From positions 51,237-115,236 of the forward strand of contig JAPPGU010000085.1 in assembly GCA_028821265.1 (NCBI GenBank): a stretch of DNA of 64,000 nt, written 5' to 3'. The translations under genes were made by a program, and so were the position numbers. The notes beneath the pieces are model-generated. The model saw nothing but the letters and a program-made list of their open reading frames with translations. It searched no databases and was not told where the DNA came from. Shown here one piece after another: positions 53,087-62,197 of this stretch; positions within the stretch are counted from its first letter, which is position 1, and the number at the start of each line of letters is the position of its first letter. The DNA comes from a bacterium. GTDB lineage: Bacteria; Actinomycetota; Acidimicrobiia; Spongiisociales; Spongiisociaceae.

Positions 53087-53090
53087 TCGT

Positions 53091-54074
53091 ATGCAGACCG
53101 GTGTAGCCCTACAGGGTCGTTACCCTCCACACGTCTTCGAGGACATGGTCCGGGTGGTGGACCGGTGCGGGTACGACTACCTCTGGCTCACCGACTCATC
53201 CCTCCACACCCGGAATCCCTACATGCACCTCACGCTGGCCGCCCGGTTGACCACCCGCATGGTGCTGGGAACCGCGGTGACCAACCCGCAGACCCGCCAT
53301 CCCGGCATCGTCGCCGTCAACGCGGCCAGCCTCGAGGAGTTGGCGCCGGGAAGGACCATCCTCGGTATCGGCGCCGGCGATCGCCCGCTCCGCTCGCTCG
53401 GCCTACGGCCGGCCCGACTCCTGGAGATGCGGCAGTCGATCGAGGTGATCCGCCAGCTCCTCGCCGGCGAACACGTGACCTACGAGGGCGCGGGATTCAC
53501 GATGGACGACGCCCACCTGCGGTTCGAGGCCTCCTACCGGATTCCGGTGTTCATCTCGGCGAGCGGGCCCAAGACCCTCGAGTTGGCCGGCGAGATAGCC
53601 GACGGGGTCATCTTCCTGGGCGGCCTGTTCCGGGATGGAGTCGCCTACGGGTTGGAGCACATCGACCGGGGCGCCGAGCGGGCAGGGCGGTCCCGCCCCC
53701 ACGTGTCGGTGTTCGGCTACGGAGCGATCGATGACGATGATCCGGCCGGCGCCTTGGAGGCCGCCCGCTCGATCGCGGCCTGGTTCCCCCAGACCGCACC
53801 GGTCTACTGCGAGCTGGCCGGCCTGGATCCCGCCATCTCGGCCGAGGTCAAGGCTCGTTACGCGGGCGGCGAGTTCCAGGAGGCACTCGCCGCGGCTTCG
53901 ATCATGCCCCGGGAGTTCGTGGAGAAGATGGCCTTCACCGGCGACAGCGACCAGGCGCTGGGCCATCTCCGGACCCTGGCCGATCTGGGAGTGGATTCGG
54001 TAACCGTGTTCCCGCTCGGTTCCCGCCGCCGGGAAACGGTCGAGGCGTTCTCAAGGGTCTTCTCCCGTCTGTAA
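53091..54074 (+). CDS. LLM-class flavin-dependent oxidoreductase (F420-type)
   Basis: This 327-residue bacterial-luciferase-like barrel protein contains GYDYLWLTDSSLHTRNPY, TAVTNPQTRHPGIVAVNAAS, ILGIGAGDRPLRSLG and PVFISASGPKTLELAGEIADG. It is closest in pattern to F420-dependent methylene-H4MPT reductase-like enzymes of actinobacteria, though FMN use is possible. ATG at 53091 follows GGATGATCGT and lies four bases after the M20 stop. Confidence 0.88.
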   Translation: MQTGVALQGRYPPHVFEDMVRVVDRCGYDYLWLTDSSLHTRNPYMHLTLAARLTTRMVLGTAVTNPQTRHPGIVAVNAASLEELAPGRTILGIGAGDRPLRSLGLRPARLLEMRQSIEVIRQLLAGEHVTYEGAGFTMDDAHLRFEASYRIPVFISASGPKTLELAGEIADGVIFLGGLFRDGVAYGLEHIDRGAERAGRSRPHVSVFGYGAIDDDDPAGALEAARSIAAWFPQTAPVYCELAGLDPAISAEVKARYAGGEFQEALAAASIMPREFVEKMAFTGDSDQALGHLRTLADLGVDSVTVFPLGSRRRETVEAFSRVFSRL

Positions 54075-54502
54075 TGGCCCGCGAACCGATCCCTTCCGCG
54101 TGGCCACCCCCGCTCAGGATCCACCACGTCGCCTTCGCGCACACCCCGACCTCCGCGCCGCACGACCGGTTCGCCGAGTTGCTGGGCGTCCTGGTCTGCC
54201 ACGAGGAGGGCGGACCGGGATTCACCGAGAGGATGCTCCCGGTCGGGGACGGTTTCGTCCAGACCCTCGAAGCGACCGGACCCGGGGTGGTCGGCAAGTT
54301 CGTGGACAAGCGGGGCTCGGCCTTACACCACATCGCCTTCGAGGTGGAGGACATCGGGGAGTACCTCCGGCGGCTCCGCAGCCTGGGCGTTCAACTCATC
54401 GACGAGCAGCCCCGCCCCGGCGGGATGGGCACCATGATCGCATTCGTCCATCCCCGCGAGTTCGACGGCCTGCTGGTGGAGTTGGTGGAAACCCGTCGCT
54501 AG
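54074..54502 (+). CDS. VOC-family protein, methylmalonyl-CoA epimerase-like
   Basis: This 142-residue protein has two betaalphabetabetabeta modules. Likely metal ligands are His18 (IHHVAF), Gln63 (GDGFVQTLEA), His86 (LHHIAFEVED) and Glu136 (LLVELVE), the same set and similar spacing as methylmalonyl-CoA epimerase. It would convert the S and R forms of methylmalonyl-CoA or a related acyl-CoA for the mutase of this operon. Its ATG shares one base with the stop of the LLM gene. Confidence 0.82.
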   Translation: MAREPIPSAWPPPLRIHHVAFAHTPTSAPHDRFAELLGVLVCHEEGGPGFTERMLPVGDGFVQTLEATGPGVVGKFVDKRGSALHHIAFEVEDIGEYLRRLRSLGVQLIDEQPRPGGMGTMIAFVHPREFDGLLVELVETRR

Positions 54503-54644
54503 TCCGTTCTGGTCGCTGCATCAGGCTCGTCCGCCTCGCTGGGGCCAATACGGACACATCATGCAAGCGTCCTCACCCCTGATCCGCTCCGGCAGGGCAA
54601 CGACATCCTGCGAGGGCTGACAGGATATCCCAGCCCCAATTGGA

Positions 54645-56444
54645 TCAGACCGGTAGCCACTTGATAGTCATCAAGTATATGTACACACCGACAATCGCGA
54701 CACCTATCCCGATTGAGATCGTTTGTTCCACCTTGGGGTTCTGCTCCGCGCTGCGAGCGGTGTCACGGAACAGAACCGACCCGGTCTCTGTGATTACGGG
54801 ATTGTCACGTTCGGAGCGCCGGTCGAACAGGTGAATTGTCATGAAGGTCACGACCGATGCGAGCAGCATTGAGAGTACATCGTTTAGGAGTGTGGGCCAT
54901 ACTTCCGCTTCGATGCGAGCGAACACTGCGATTCCCGCCACTACGACCGCCAGCATGACAAGTACTATCAGTTCAGCGATATTCCGGCCACGTTGTCTGC
55001 TATTCACCAACGTGTCGAGGTTGGTTTGCAGACGCGCGGTCTCAGAACGAGCTAATCCGGCCGTCTCTATCTGATGCCTTACGTATTCGTATGCCTCAGT
55101 CAGTCTGGTGAAGTCGTTGGTGGTGTCGATGGTACGAATGTGGTTCAGCATGGTCATACGGTTCTCTTCGTCTGCCGGAAGCCCAGCCAGTTGTCGCCAA
55201 AGTGCGTCGGTTTGCTGTCCTTCTCCAATCGTACGAGGGTTCAGACGTGACGTGCGAAACGACAGGATGAGAACGAATACAGTTGCGCCCGCACCCAACA
55301 ACCCGTAGTAGTCTCCGAAGGCTGGGAACCATCCGTATCCGGGAATGTGAGTGAACCATTCGTCGCGCATGTACACGACAAACCCGAATCCGAGCAAACT
55401 CACGATGAGCCACTTGAAACCAGTCCGTTCCTCGGACCGGAAGTTGATGAGGGCGTTGACCGCGATCACCGCAGTGGCGCCGATCAAGAGGAAATCGGTT
55501 CGGGAGACGGTCACAGTAGCAAAGGATCCCAACCATACTAATGACAGAACCGGACGAAGATACTGCATCGTGTTCACACCGAGATTCTTGGTTTGTAGGT
55601 TCGCGTAACGGAAAGCGATATTTCCCAATGAACTCACTATCCCGACAATGACTATCCAGATGATTGTGGCTGATACAAACCCTCCCAAATAGGTACCCGG
55701 TCCCCTATAACCAGGAAAGAAGGTCAAGCCTATGAGAAGGCTACTCAATAAACCAGCGGAGTTTGTTACTATAGACACAGCAAGTACGCAGGCTAGCTCG
55801 GCCTTTCGATCATCTCGTATCTCCGACGTTCCTGTATACTTGCTGTGGTATAGGTCTATTCCTAGTCTGAACCTAAACGATATCCAAGAGAGGGAGACGG
55901 CAGTAGACGCTGCCAACAGAAGGCCCCATAAGAGCCTCCATCCACCTCCCTCAGTCGTTATACCGCCAGACTGTGACAACGTAACAAGCGCGATGCCTGC
56001 CATTGCCATACCCATCAACAACCAGTCTTGCACGACGATGACTCTATAGCGCGTCCGAGTGTCATGTCGTTTCTGATAAGCAACGAACAGGATAAGCCAA
56101 CCGCCGGTAATTACCGTCACTAAAGCAGTGTCGAGAAACAGAGTAGCCGACACAAAGAGCGCCGAATTGAATCCGTTCAGCATTGCTCGTACGCCGTCAC
56201 GTGTAAGAAGGCGGCGAATGATCCAAATCCAAATGTCTTTTCGCCTGATCAGGCTCGGGCAAGTCCACATCAGATAGGTGAACCAGACTACAGATATTAC
56301 CAAATTGAGCCAGAATTGAAATACAAACGGACCAACGCTCGCCCCGACGAGGGCCACCACGAGGGGAACCCAGGACATCGAGAACACCGAAACGCCCATC
56401 CACAGTGCCGCACGGGTGTCTGGCTTCAGACTCGTCGCATCCAC
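54645..56444 (-). CDS. large polytopic membrane protein, DMT-like N-terminus, low GC
   Basis: This 599-residue protein has a ten-helix N-terminal part (to about 340) distantly related to the protein at 802-1821, then two more helices, a soluble helical stretch (about 395-480) and three further helices to the C-terminus. Codon use differs from the rest of the window: the gene is close to 50% G+C with many AT-ending codons, suggesting recent transfer. GTG start with GAGAGG eight bases upstream and a good promoter before it. Transport or signalling is possible; no function is assigned. Confidence 0.7.
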   Translation of the reverse strand: MDATSLKPDTRAALWMGVSVFSMSWVPLVVALVGASVGPFVFQFWLNLVISVVWFTYLMWTCPSLIRRKDIWIWIIRRLLTRDGVRAMLNGFNSALFVSATLFLDTALVTVITGGWLILFVAYQKRHDTRTRYRVIVVQDWLLMGMAMAGIALVTLSQSGGITTEGGGWRLLWGLLLAASTAVSLSWISFRFRLGIDLYHSKYTGTSEIRDDRKAELACVLAVSIVTNSAGLLSSLLIGLTFFPGYRGPGTYLGGFVSATIIWIVIVGIVSSLGNIAFRYANLQTKNLGVNTMQYLRPVLSLVWLGSFATVTVSRTDFLLIGATAVIAVNALINFRSEERTGFKWLIVSLLGFGFVVYMRDEWFTHIPGYGWFPAFGDYYGLLGAGATVFVLILSFRTSRLNPRTIGEGQQTDALWRQLAGLPADEENRMTMLNHIRTIDTTNDFTRLTEAYEYVRHQIETAGLARSETARLQTNLDTLVNSRQRGRNIAELIVLVMLAVVVAGIAVFARIEAEVWPTLLNDVLSMLLASVVTFMTIHLFDRRSERDNPVITETGSVLFRDTARSAEQNPKVEQTISIGIGVAIVGVYIYLMTIKWLPV

Positions 56445-56786
56445 TATGGAACCTCTCTATTCCTGCCGGCTGGGGACCCTGGTCACGTGCGCAGCGTAGG
56501 ATAGGTCTAGGGACCGGTCAACCTTCCACAGACAGTACTGGGTATAGACACACCTGTATCACGTTTCGCGAATCGATATGGCTCGTCGGAAATGAGTGGG
56601 AGTAGCACCTGTGACGAGGGGAAGTCGGAATCCACCAAAAGTGAGGAGGGACTCTCCATAATCGGTTGTTGAGAAAAGACTGCCGGGGCAGGACAACCCC
56701 TGTCGAAAACTGATCCTACTCACATGAGCGAACTGCTGGTCGGCCTGGGCGATGTTGACCTGCTCGGCATCGTCGGAGCGCGTCCC
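56445..56786. other. 342-bp intergenic region
   Basis: No gene is seen. The stretch is AT-richer, like the membrane-protein gene beside it, and contains that gene's promoter (56493-56521). It may be part of the same acquired segment. Confidence 0.5.
56493..56521 (-). promoter_or_regulatory. promoter of the low-GC membrane protein gene
   Basis: Read on the minus strand, TTGACC (56521-56516) and TACGCT (56498-56493) are separated by 17 bp. This gives a 5' leader of about 40 bases to the GTG at 56444. Confidence 0.5.
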
Positions 56787-58136
56787 TTACCGGTCGAGGA
56801 GCCCGGCGTACTCCTCGGGAACCTCCATCCGGTCGGTGCAGGTGAAGAAGCTCTCGGTCGCCTTCGCCAGCACTTCCTCCTCGTCGAAGGCCAGAAACTC
56901 GCGCCCTTCCATCACAACCGTGCCGTCCACGATGGTGGTGTCGACCGCAGCGCTCTCCGCGCTGTAGACCAGGTGTGACATGAGATGGATCTTGTTACCC
57001 GGCACCGATGGCGTGAAGTGGTGGTTCTGCATGTTGACCAGGATCACGTCCGCCACCTTCCCTACGCTCAACTCCCCCGTCTCATGGCCGAGGGCACGCG
57101 CGCCGTTCCTGGTCGCCATCCGCAGGATCTCGGGTGCTTGCAGGATCGTGGCGTCCTTGCGCTCGGCCCTATGCACCAGCGACGCCCACTTCATCACCTG
57201 GAACAGGTCGCAGCTATTGGTGCCCTCCGCCGAGTCGTGACCCAGGCCGACGTTGAGTCCCGCCTCCAGCATCTCGGGAAGCCGGGCGATACCGTTGCCG
57301 AGCTTGGCGTTGGAGGTGGGGTTGTGGGAGATGTGGGTTCCTGTCTCGCTCATGAGCCCGATCTCCCGGTCCGAGAGATGGACGCAGTGCGCGGCCACGC
57401 AATCCGGTCCCAGGATCCCGGTGTCGTACGCCACCTCGGTGGGCCGGCGCCCGCCGAAGGCCTGCTTGGAGATCTCGACCTCGCCTAGGGACTCGTTCAG
57501 GTGGATGTGGATACCGGTCCCCAACTGGTCGGCCAGCGCCCGGCAGTCCACCAGGAGTTGCTCGGAAGCGAGGGGTAACCACTCGATACCCACGTAGACC
57601 TCAACCCGCCCGTCACCCATACCGTGGCACTCGTGGTAGGCCGATTCGTTGTCCTCGATCACGTCGAGGTCGTGCTCCGGGTCGGCTATGTCGTTGGAGA
57701 GAACCACCCGGATCCCGCTGTCGACTGCCGCCCGCGCCAGGGCCGGGAGTTGGCGGAACATGTCGTTGGCGGTGGTGACACCGGCCTTCAGAGACTCGCT
57801 GTAACTGGCCATGGCCGCCCAGTAGGCCTCTTCGGGATTGATCGCCCGGATCATGGGATACCAGAACCCCTGCAGGATCTCCCACAGATCCAGATGGTCG
57901 CAGTAGCCCTTTCCGATGGCGGTGTGGTAGTGGAGGTCGACGAATCCCGGCAGCGCCGCTTTGCCGCCGGCGTCGATGACCTTCGCGGTGGCGCGGTCGT
58001 ATCCGGACGCCGCCTCGGATCCTCCGACGGCGACTAACCGGTTGCCCTCGATGACCATCGATCCGTCGAAGATGACATCGTCCTCCTCGTTCATCGTCAC
58101 GATGGCAGCGTTCTCGATGATGATCCGATCAGCCAC
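56787..58136 (-). CDS. amidohydrolase, ATZ/TRZ deaminase-like
   Basis: This 449-residue metal-dependent hydrolase of the chlorohydrolase/deaminase group (guanine, cytosine, S-adenosylhomocysteine deaminase relatives) has HxH in FVDLHYHTAIG, IHIHLNES, AHCVHLSDREIGL and the catalytic Asp in GLGHDSAEGTNS. A composite beta-sandwich is built from both termini. It probably deaminates a purine-like or guanidino compound, but no residue set identifies the substrate. It lies 87 bp after the carboxyltransferase gene. Confidence 0.88.
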   Translation of the reverse strand: MADRIIIENAAIVTMNEEDDVIFDGSMVIEGNRLVAVGGSEAASGYDRATAKVIDAGGKAALPGFVDLHYHTAIGKGYCDHLDLWEILQGFWYPMIRAINPEEAYWAAMASYSESLKAGVTTANDMFRQLPALARAAVDSGIRVVLSNDIADPEHDLDVIEDNESAYHECHGMGDGRVEVYVGIEWLPLASEQLLVDCRALADQLGTGIHIHLNESLGEVEISKQAFGGRRPTEVAYDTGILGPDCVAAHCVHLSDREIGLMSETGTHISHNPTSNAKLGNGIARLPEMLEAGLNVGLGHDSAEGTNSCDLFQVMKWASLVHRAERKDATILQAPEILRMATRNGARALGHETGELSVGKVADVILVNMQNHHFTPSVPGNKIHLMSHLVYSAESAAVDTTIVDGTVVMEGREFLAFDEEEVLAKATESFFTCTDRMEVPEEYAGLLDR

Positions 58137-58223
58137 TATCTCCTCGCTTTCGCAGTGGGCCTCTCCAGGTCTCGGGTAAGCAGGTGGGATCGCGCCACCG
58201 GCGCCACAACCGTCTCCTCCTGG

Positions 58224-59780
58224 CTACCTGCGCATGGTACGGGCTGTCGGCCCCAGTTGCTCGGGTAGCACGGCATAGGCGTCCTCGATCCATTGGCACA
58301 GGATGGGCCTGGTCCGGCGGGGGTCGATGATCTCCGGCACTCCAAAAGCCTCTGCCGTCCGGAACGGCGACGACAGCCCGTCGTATTGCTCCTCCAGCCG
58401 GGCAAGCCTTTCCGCCGCTTCGTCTGGTGGCAGGGCGTCGAGTTCCCGGCGGAAAGCGGCTCGTACCCCGCCCTGGATCGGGATGGAACCCCACCGGGCA
58501 GACGGCCAGGCGTAGTGAAGGTTCAAGCCCTGCAGCCGACCGTAGCTGGTGCCCGCCAGACCGAAGAGCCTTCGCACGATCATGCCGCACCACGGAACCC
58601 GCGACTGCTCGATGGCGGAGATGAGGCGGATGGTCCCTCGCACTGCCCCTTCGCGCTCGGCTTCCAGCCCGATCACGGTGCCGGGCTGGTCCACGAAGTT
58701 CACTATCGGAACGTGGAAGGTGTCGCACAGATCCACGAACGTCTCGACCTTCTCGGCGGCGGCTCGGGTCAGGCCGCCCCCGAACCGGTAGGGATCGTTG
58801 GCGATCACCCCGACCGGGTAACCGTTGAGGCGGGCCAGCATCGTGATGGACGAAGGTCCGTAGGCGGGGGCGATCTCGAAGAGCGTGCCACGGTCGAAGA
58901 CCAGCGAGAGGAGCCTCCGCGAGTCGTAGACCCGGCGCTGGTTACGCGGGATGATCGAAGCCAACTCCTCCTCGGCCCGGTCGGGCACATCGTCGGAGGG
59001 TCGGTGGGGAGGCAGCCCGAACACGCTCTGCGGAAGGTAGGAGAGGAACTGGCGCGCCTGGCAGATCGCCTCCTCCTCCGAGTCGGCCGCGTTGTCGATG
59101 ACTCCGCTCTCCTCGGTGTGGATGTGGGCGCCTCCGAGTTCCTCCTTGTCGATGTCCCGGCCCAGGGCGACCCGCGCCACCGGAGGACCGGCCGCGAACA
59201 CCTGGCTGGTACCGCGGACCATCACCGAGAAGTGGCTGCTGGCGGCCTTCATAGGACCGAGACCCGCTGACGGACCCAGCACCAGGGCCACCACGGGTAC
59301 GTAGCCGAGCATCCCGGCGAGGGGCCACATGCGGTATCCGGGGATCTTGGTCCTCCCCATCTTCTCGAGCAGGCGGACACTTCCCCCGACGTTCTCCACG
59401 AGACGGATCATCGGCATCCGCATCTCCAGCGCATACCGGTTGATGAACTCCCACTTCTCCGCGATCTGCGCTTCCGTCGAGCCGCCCCTGATCGTGTAGT
59501 CGTCGGCTTCGACGGCTACCCGGCGGCTGCGGACCCGGCCGGTGCCGATGATGGTGTTGGCCGGCTTGACGCTGACGAGCCGGCCATCCGCGTCATAGGT
59601 GGCCGCACCGGTGAAGGTCCCGATCTCCTGCCAGGTGCCCTCGTCGAGCAGGAGCGCGATCCTCTCCCTGGCGGTGAGCCGGCCGGCGTCGTGCTGGCGA
59701 GCCACCGCCTCGTCCCCGCCCATCGAGAGCGCGAACGCCTTCCGGCGCTCCATCTCCTCGAGTTCTGGATCCCAGATCAT
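58224..59780 (-). CDS. acyl-CoA carboxylase carboxyltransferase subunit
   Basis: This 518-residue carboxyltransferase of the propionyl/methylcrotonyl-CoA carboxylase beta family is full length. Recognisable features are RQHDAGRLTARERIALLLD at the N-terminus, VLGPSAGLGPMKAASS, EESGVIDNAADSEEEA, RVYDSRRLLSLVFD and, in the second crotonase half, FVDQPGTVIGLEAEREGAVR. It moves carboxyl from biotin to an acyl-CoA. A biotin-carrier gene is two genes upstream in the same operon; a biotin carboxylase is not. Confidence 0.92.
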   Translation of the reverse strand: MIWDPELEEMERRKAFALSMGGDEAVARQHDAGRLTARERIALLLDEGTWQEIGTFTGAATYDADGRLVSVKPANTIIGTGRVRSRRVAVEADDYTIRGGSTEAQIAEKWEFINRYALEMRMPMIRLVENVGGSVRLLEKMGRTKIPGYRMWPLAGMLGYVPVVALVLGPSAGLGPMKAASSHFSVMVRGTSQVFAAGPPVARVALGRDIDKEELGGAHIHTEESGVIDNAADSEEEAICQARQFLSYLPQSVFGLPPHRPSDDVPDRAEEELASIIPRNQRRVYDSRRLLSLVFDRGTLFEIAPAYGPSSITMLARLNGYPVGVIANDPYRFGGGLTRAAAEKVETFVDLCDTFHVPIVNFVDQPGTVIGLEAEREGAVRGTIRLISAIEQSRVPWCGMIVRRLFGLAGTSYGRLQGLNLHYAWPSARWGSIPIQGGVRAAFRRELDALPPDEAAERLARLEEQYDGLSSPFRTAEAFGVPEIIDPRRTRPILCQWIEDAYAVLPEQLGPTARTMRR

Positions 59781-59895
59781 CCCGCATCCATCCCGGTCCT
59801 GACGCTAGGAGGGTACTGAAAAGTGTCCGGTTGGGCCGATAGTCGGAACAAACCCCCAGGTAAAGGGGTCGCAGGCCAACCAATCCCCGTCTCTT

Positions 59896-60783
59896 TCAGC
59901 ACCCTTCTATCAGATCGGGGATGTCCTCCACACGCTCCGCTATCAGAGCTCCGGCAGCCGCCAGCATGTCACGCTTCACCACCGCACGGTCGGTCTCGAG
60001 CCGCACCATCGCCGAGAGGTGGCCGAACGAGGATCCGGCCGGGTAGGCGTCCTGGAACTGGCCCACGACCATCGCCACGACCGGTTTGGTGACCTCGCCG
60101 CGCTCCATGGCGGCGGCCAGTTGGGCCTCGTGTTCGGATCCGGGCTCGCCGAAGACCACGATGCTGCGGGTGGCTTCGTCCGCCTCGAACCAGCGGGCGT
60201 ACTCGGCCATGGTTCTTCCGGTGATCGACTCCCCTCCCATCGAGACGCAGGTAGAGACCCCGCTGCCGGCCCTGGCTAACGAACGCGCGATCTCGGCGGA
60301 CATTCCCCCCGACCGGGAGCAGACACCCACGGTTCCGGGGCGGAACAGGTCGTCGGGCCGCGGCCCGCCGATGCCCCCCAGCTTCGTCCTTCCCGGTGAG
60401 ATGATGCCGTTGGTATTGAACCCGATCAGGACCGAACCGGCGTTCCGAGCGGCGACGGCGGCCCGCCAGGCATCCTGCCGGGGCAGGTTCTCGGCAATGG
60501 CCACGATCGGCGACAGGCCGGAGGCGGCCGCCTCGACCACCGCGTCCGCTGCGTGGCGGGCCGGCACGTATTGAACGGCCGCGGTGGCCCCGGTCCGCTC
60601 GACTGCTTCGGCCACCGTATCGAAGACCGGCACCCCCGAGACCGATTCACCACCCCGTCCGGGCGTTACGCCGGCCACGATCCGGGATCCGTAGTCGAGG
60701 CAAAGCCGGGTATCCACCCGGCCCACGGAGCCGGTTATGCCCTGGACCAGGATCCGGGTCCGCTCGTCGACCAGGATGCTCAC
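59896..60783 (-). CDS. succinyl-CoA ligase alpha (SucD)-like subunit
   Basis: This 295-residue protein has the SucD plan: CoA-binding Rossmann domain (LVQGITGSVGRVDTRLCLDY, GRGGE), GFNTNGIISPGRTKLGGIG, VCSRSGGMSAEIARSL and STCVSMGGESITG. The phosphohistidine region reads FGHLSAM in place of GHAGA, so the His is kept in a changed setting. With the SucC-like partner it should form an NDP-forming acyl-CoA ligase, but probably not for succinate. GTG start in the stop of the biotin-carrier gene. Confidence 0.85.
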   Translation of the reverse strand: MSILVDERTRILVQGITGSVGRVDTRLCLDYGSRIVAGVTPGRGGESVSGVPVFDTVAEAVERTGATAAVQYVPARHAADAVVEAAASGLSPIVAIAENLPRQDAWRAAVAARNAGSVLIGFNTNGIISPGRTKLGGIGGPRPDDLFRPGTVGVCSRSGGMSAEIARSLARAGSGVSTCVSMGGESITGRTMAEYARWFEADEATRSIVVFGEPGSEHEAQLAAAMERGEVTKPVVAMVVGQFQDAYPAGSSFGHLSAMVRLETDRAVVKRDMLAAAGALIAERVEDIPDLIEGC

Positions 60784-60998
60784 CGGCCGCGTTCGATCCG
60801 CACCAGCGCGTCACCGGCCTCGATGACGTCGCCTTCCGCCACCGGGATGTCCGCCACTATCCCGGCCACCGGAGCAAGGACGGGCATCTCCATCTTCATC
60901 GACTCGAGGATGAGGAGTTCCTGCCCGGCTCGGACCCGTTCGCCTTCGGCGACCGTGATGCGCCAGACGATCGACGCCATGTCGGCTCGGACGATCAC
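60780..60998 (-). CDS. biotin carboxyl carrier protein (biotinyl domain)
   Basis: This 72-residue single biotinyl/lipoyl domain has the biotin-accepting Lys35 in LESMKMEMPV and the mirrored hairpin GDVIEAGDALVRIE. It overlaps the SucC-like stop (GTGA) and its own stop overlaps the SucD-like start, so it is made together with both ligase subunits. It would carry carboxybiotin to the carboxyltransferase encoded downstream. Confidence 0.92.
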   Translation of the reverse strand: MIVRADMASIVWRITVAEGERVRAGQELLILESMKMEMPVLAPVAGIVADIPVAEGDVIEAGDALVRIERGR

Positions 60999-62143
60999 CG
61001 GCTGATCCTGACCAGGGTGTCCACGGCCTCTCCCAGGCTCGCTCCGGGCGGAAGGTACCGCAAACCGGCGCGGCCTGCCGCCAGCCTCCGGGCCCTATCG
61101 GCGTTGAGGCCCTCGAGCCGCACCACCACCGGGATCGGGCCGTCTCGGTCGCCCATCCGGTCCAGCCCGACCAGGAGTCTCTCCATGATGAGGTCGCACG
61201 GGGCCAACTGGAGGATGTTGAAGCTGACCAGCAGGCGCGAGAGGTTGGAGTGCCCGAGCACGGCCTCGATCAGCACGTCCAGTTTCTCGGCCGACACCCC
61301 GGCACCCAGGTCGCTGTGGTTGGCCGGTCGCACACCCGCTTGGACCAGCAGATCGTGCTGGTAGAGCCCGGCGCCGCCCCCGCCCACCAGCAGCCCCGTA
61401 TCGCCGTCGAGTTCCACGTAACGTACCGAGGCGCCCGGAAGCCGGCGGTCGGCCTCTGCCACGACGGCCTCCCGCTCGCTGAGCCCGTCGGGACGCCATC
61501 GGAGGTCCGGATGCCTGAAGAGGGCGTTGCCGTCCATCTCGATCAGCGCTCCAACCGCGGTGAAGGACCCGTCGGCCGACCTGGCCAGCGGGTTCAGCTC
61601 CACCAGCAGCGCATCGTCGAAGAAGACGCCGGCTGCGGACACGGTCAGGTCGACTAGTGCAGGCGGGACCCGGGAGTCGCCCAGCGCCCGGCGCCAGAGA
61701 TGCTCCGCCCCGCCTTGGGGCAGGTCTGCCGACCCCCCTAAGTCAAGATGGACCAGCGCATCGCCCGAACTCTCGATGTCCACACCTCCTGCGCCGGATG
61801 CGGTGACCCGGGGACCGCGAGAACCCCATGAGAAGGCGGCATAGAGCTCTCCGGCGACGGCGACAGCCTCCTCCACGTAGACCGACCGGCACCGATGGCC
61901 CAGGATCCGGGAACCGAGCAACTCATGCGCCGCTCGCGCCGCGGCGTCCCGTCCGATGGGGCCTATCACGCCATTGTTCTTGGACCGCCGGTTCGCCGGG
62001 ACCAACGCCTTGACGAAGACCTCGCCGTCCAGAGCCCGCGCGGCAGACCCAGCCTGTTCCGGTGTGGTGGCGACGGCACCCCGCGGAACCCTGACCCCGG
62101 CCCTGGCCAGGCGGGCCTTGGACTCGTGTTCCAGCAACCTCAC
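60995..62143 (-). CDS. succinyl-CoA ligase beta (SucC)-like subunit
   Basis: This 382-residue ATP-grasp protein of the SucC family begins MRLLEHESKARLARAGVRVP like succinate and malate-CoA ligase beta chains. Later it has VYVEEAVAVAGELYAAFSW, LVELNPLARSADGSF and GLLVGGGGAGLYQHDLL, then the C-terminal flavodoxin-like domain (VSFNILQLAPCDLIMERLL). Sequence identity to true SucC is not high by eye, so the acid may differ. GTG start, 54 bp from the divergent amidohydrolase gene. Confidence 0.85.
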   Translation of the reverse strand: MRLLEHESKARLARAGVRVPRGAVATTPEQAGSAARALDGEVFVKALVPANRRSKNNGVIGPIGRDAAARAAHELLGSRILGHRCRSVYVEEAVAVAGELYAAFSWGSRGPRVTASGAGGVDIESSGDALVHLDLGGSADLPQGGAEHLWRRALGDSRVPPALVDLTVSAAGVFFDDALLVELNPLARSADGSFTAVGALIEMDGNALFRHPDLRWRPDGLSEREAVVAEADRRLPGASVRYVELDGDTGLLVGGGGAGLYQHDLLVQAGVRPANHSDLGAGVSAEKLDVLIEAVLGHSNLSRLLVSFNILQLAPCDLIMERLLVGLDRMGDRDGPIPVVVRLEGLNADRARRLAAGRAGLRYLPPGASLGEAVDTLVRISR

Positions 62144-62197
62144 TCCGGTGGCATTATGGTCAGGTCACCCAAGGAGGACCAGGGTGAGAGGACCACG

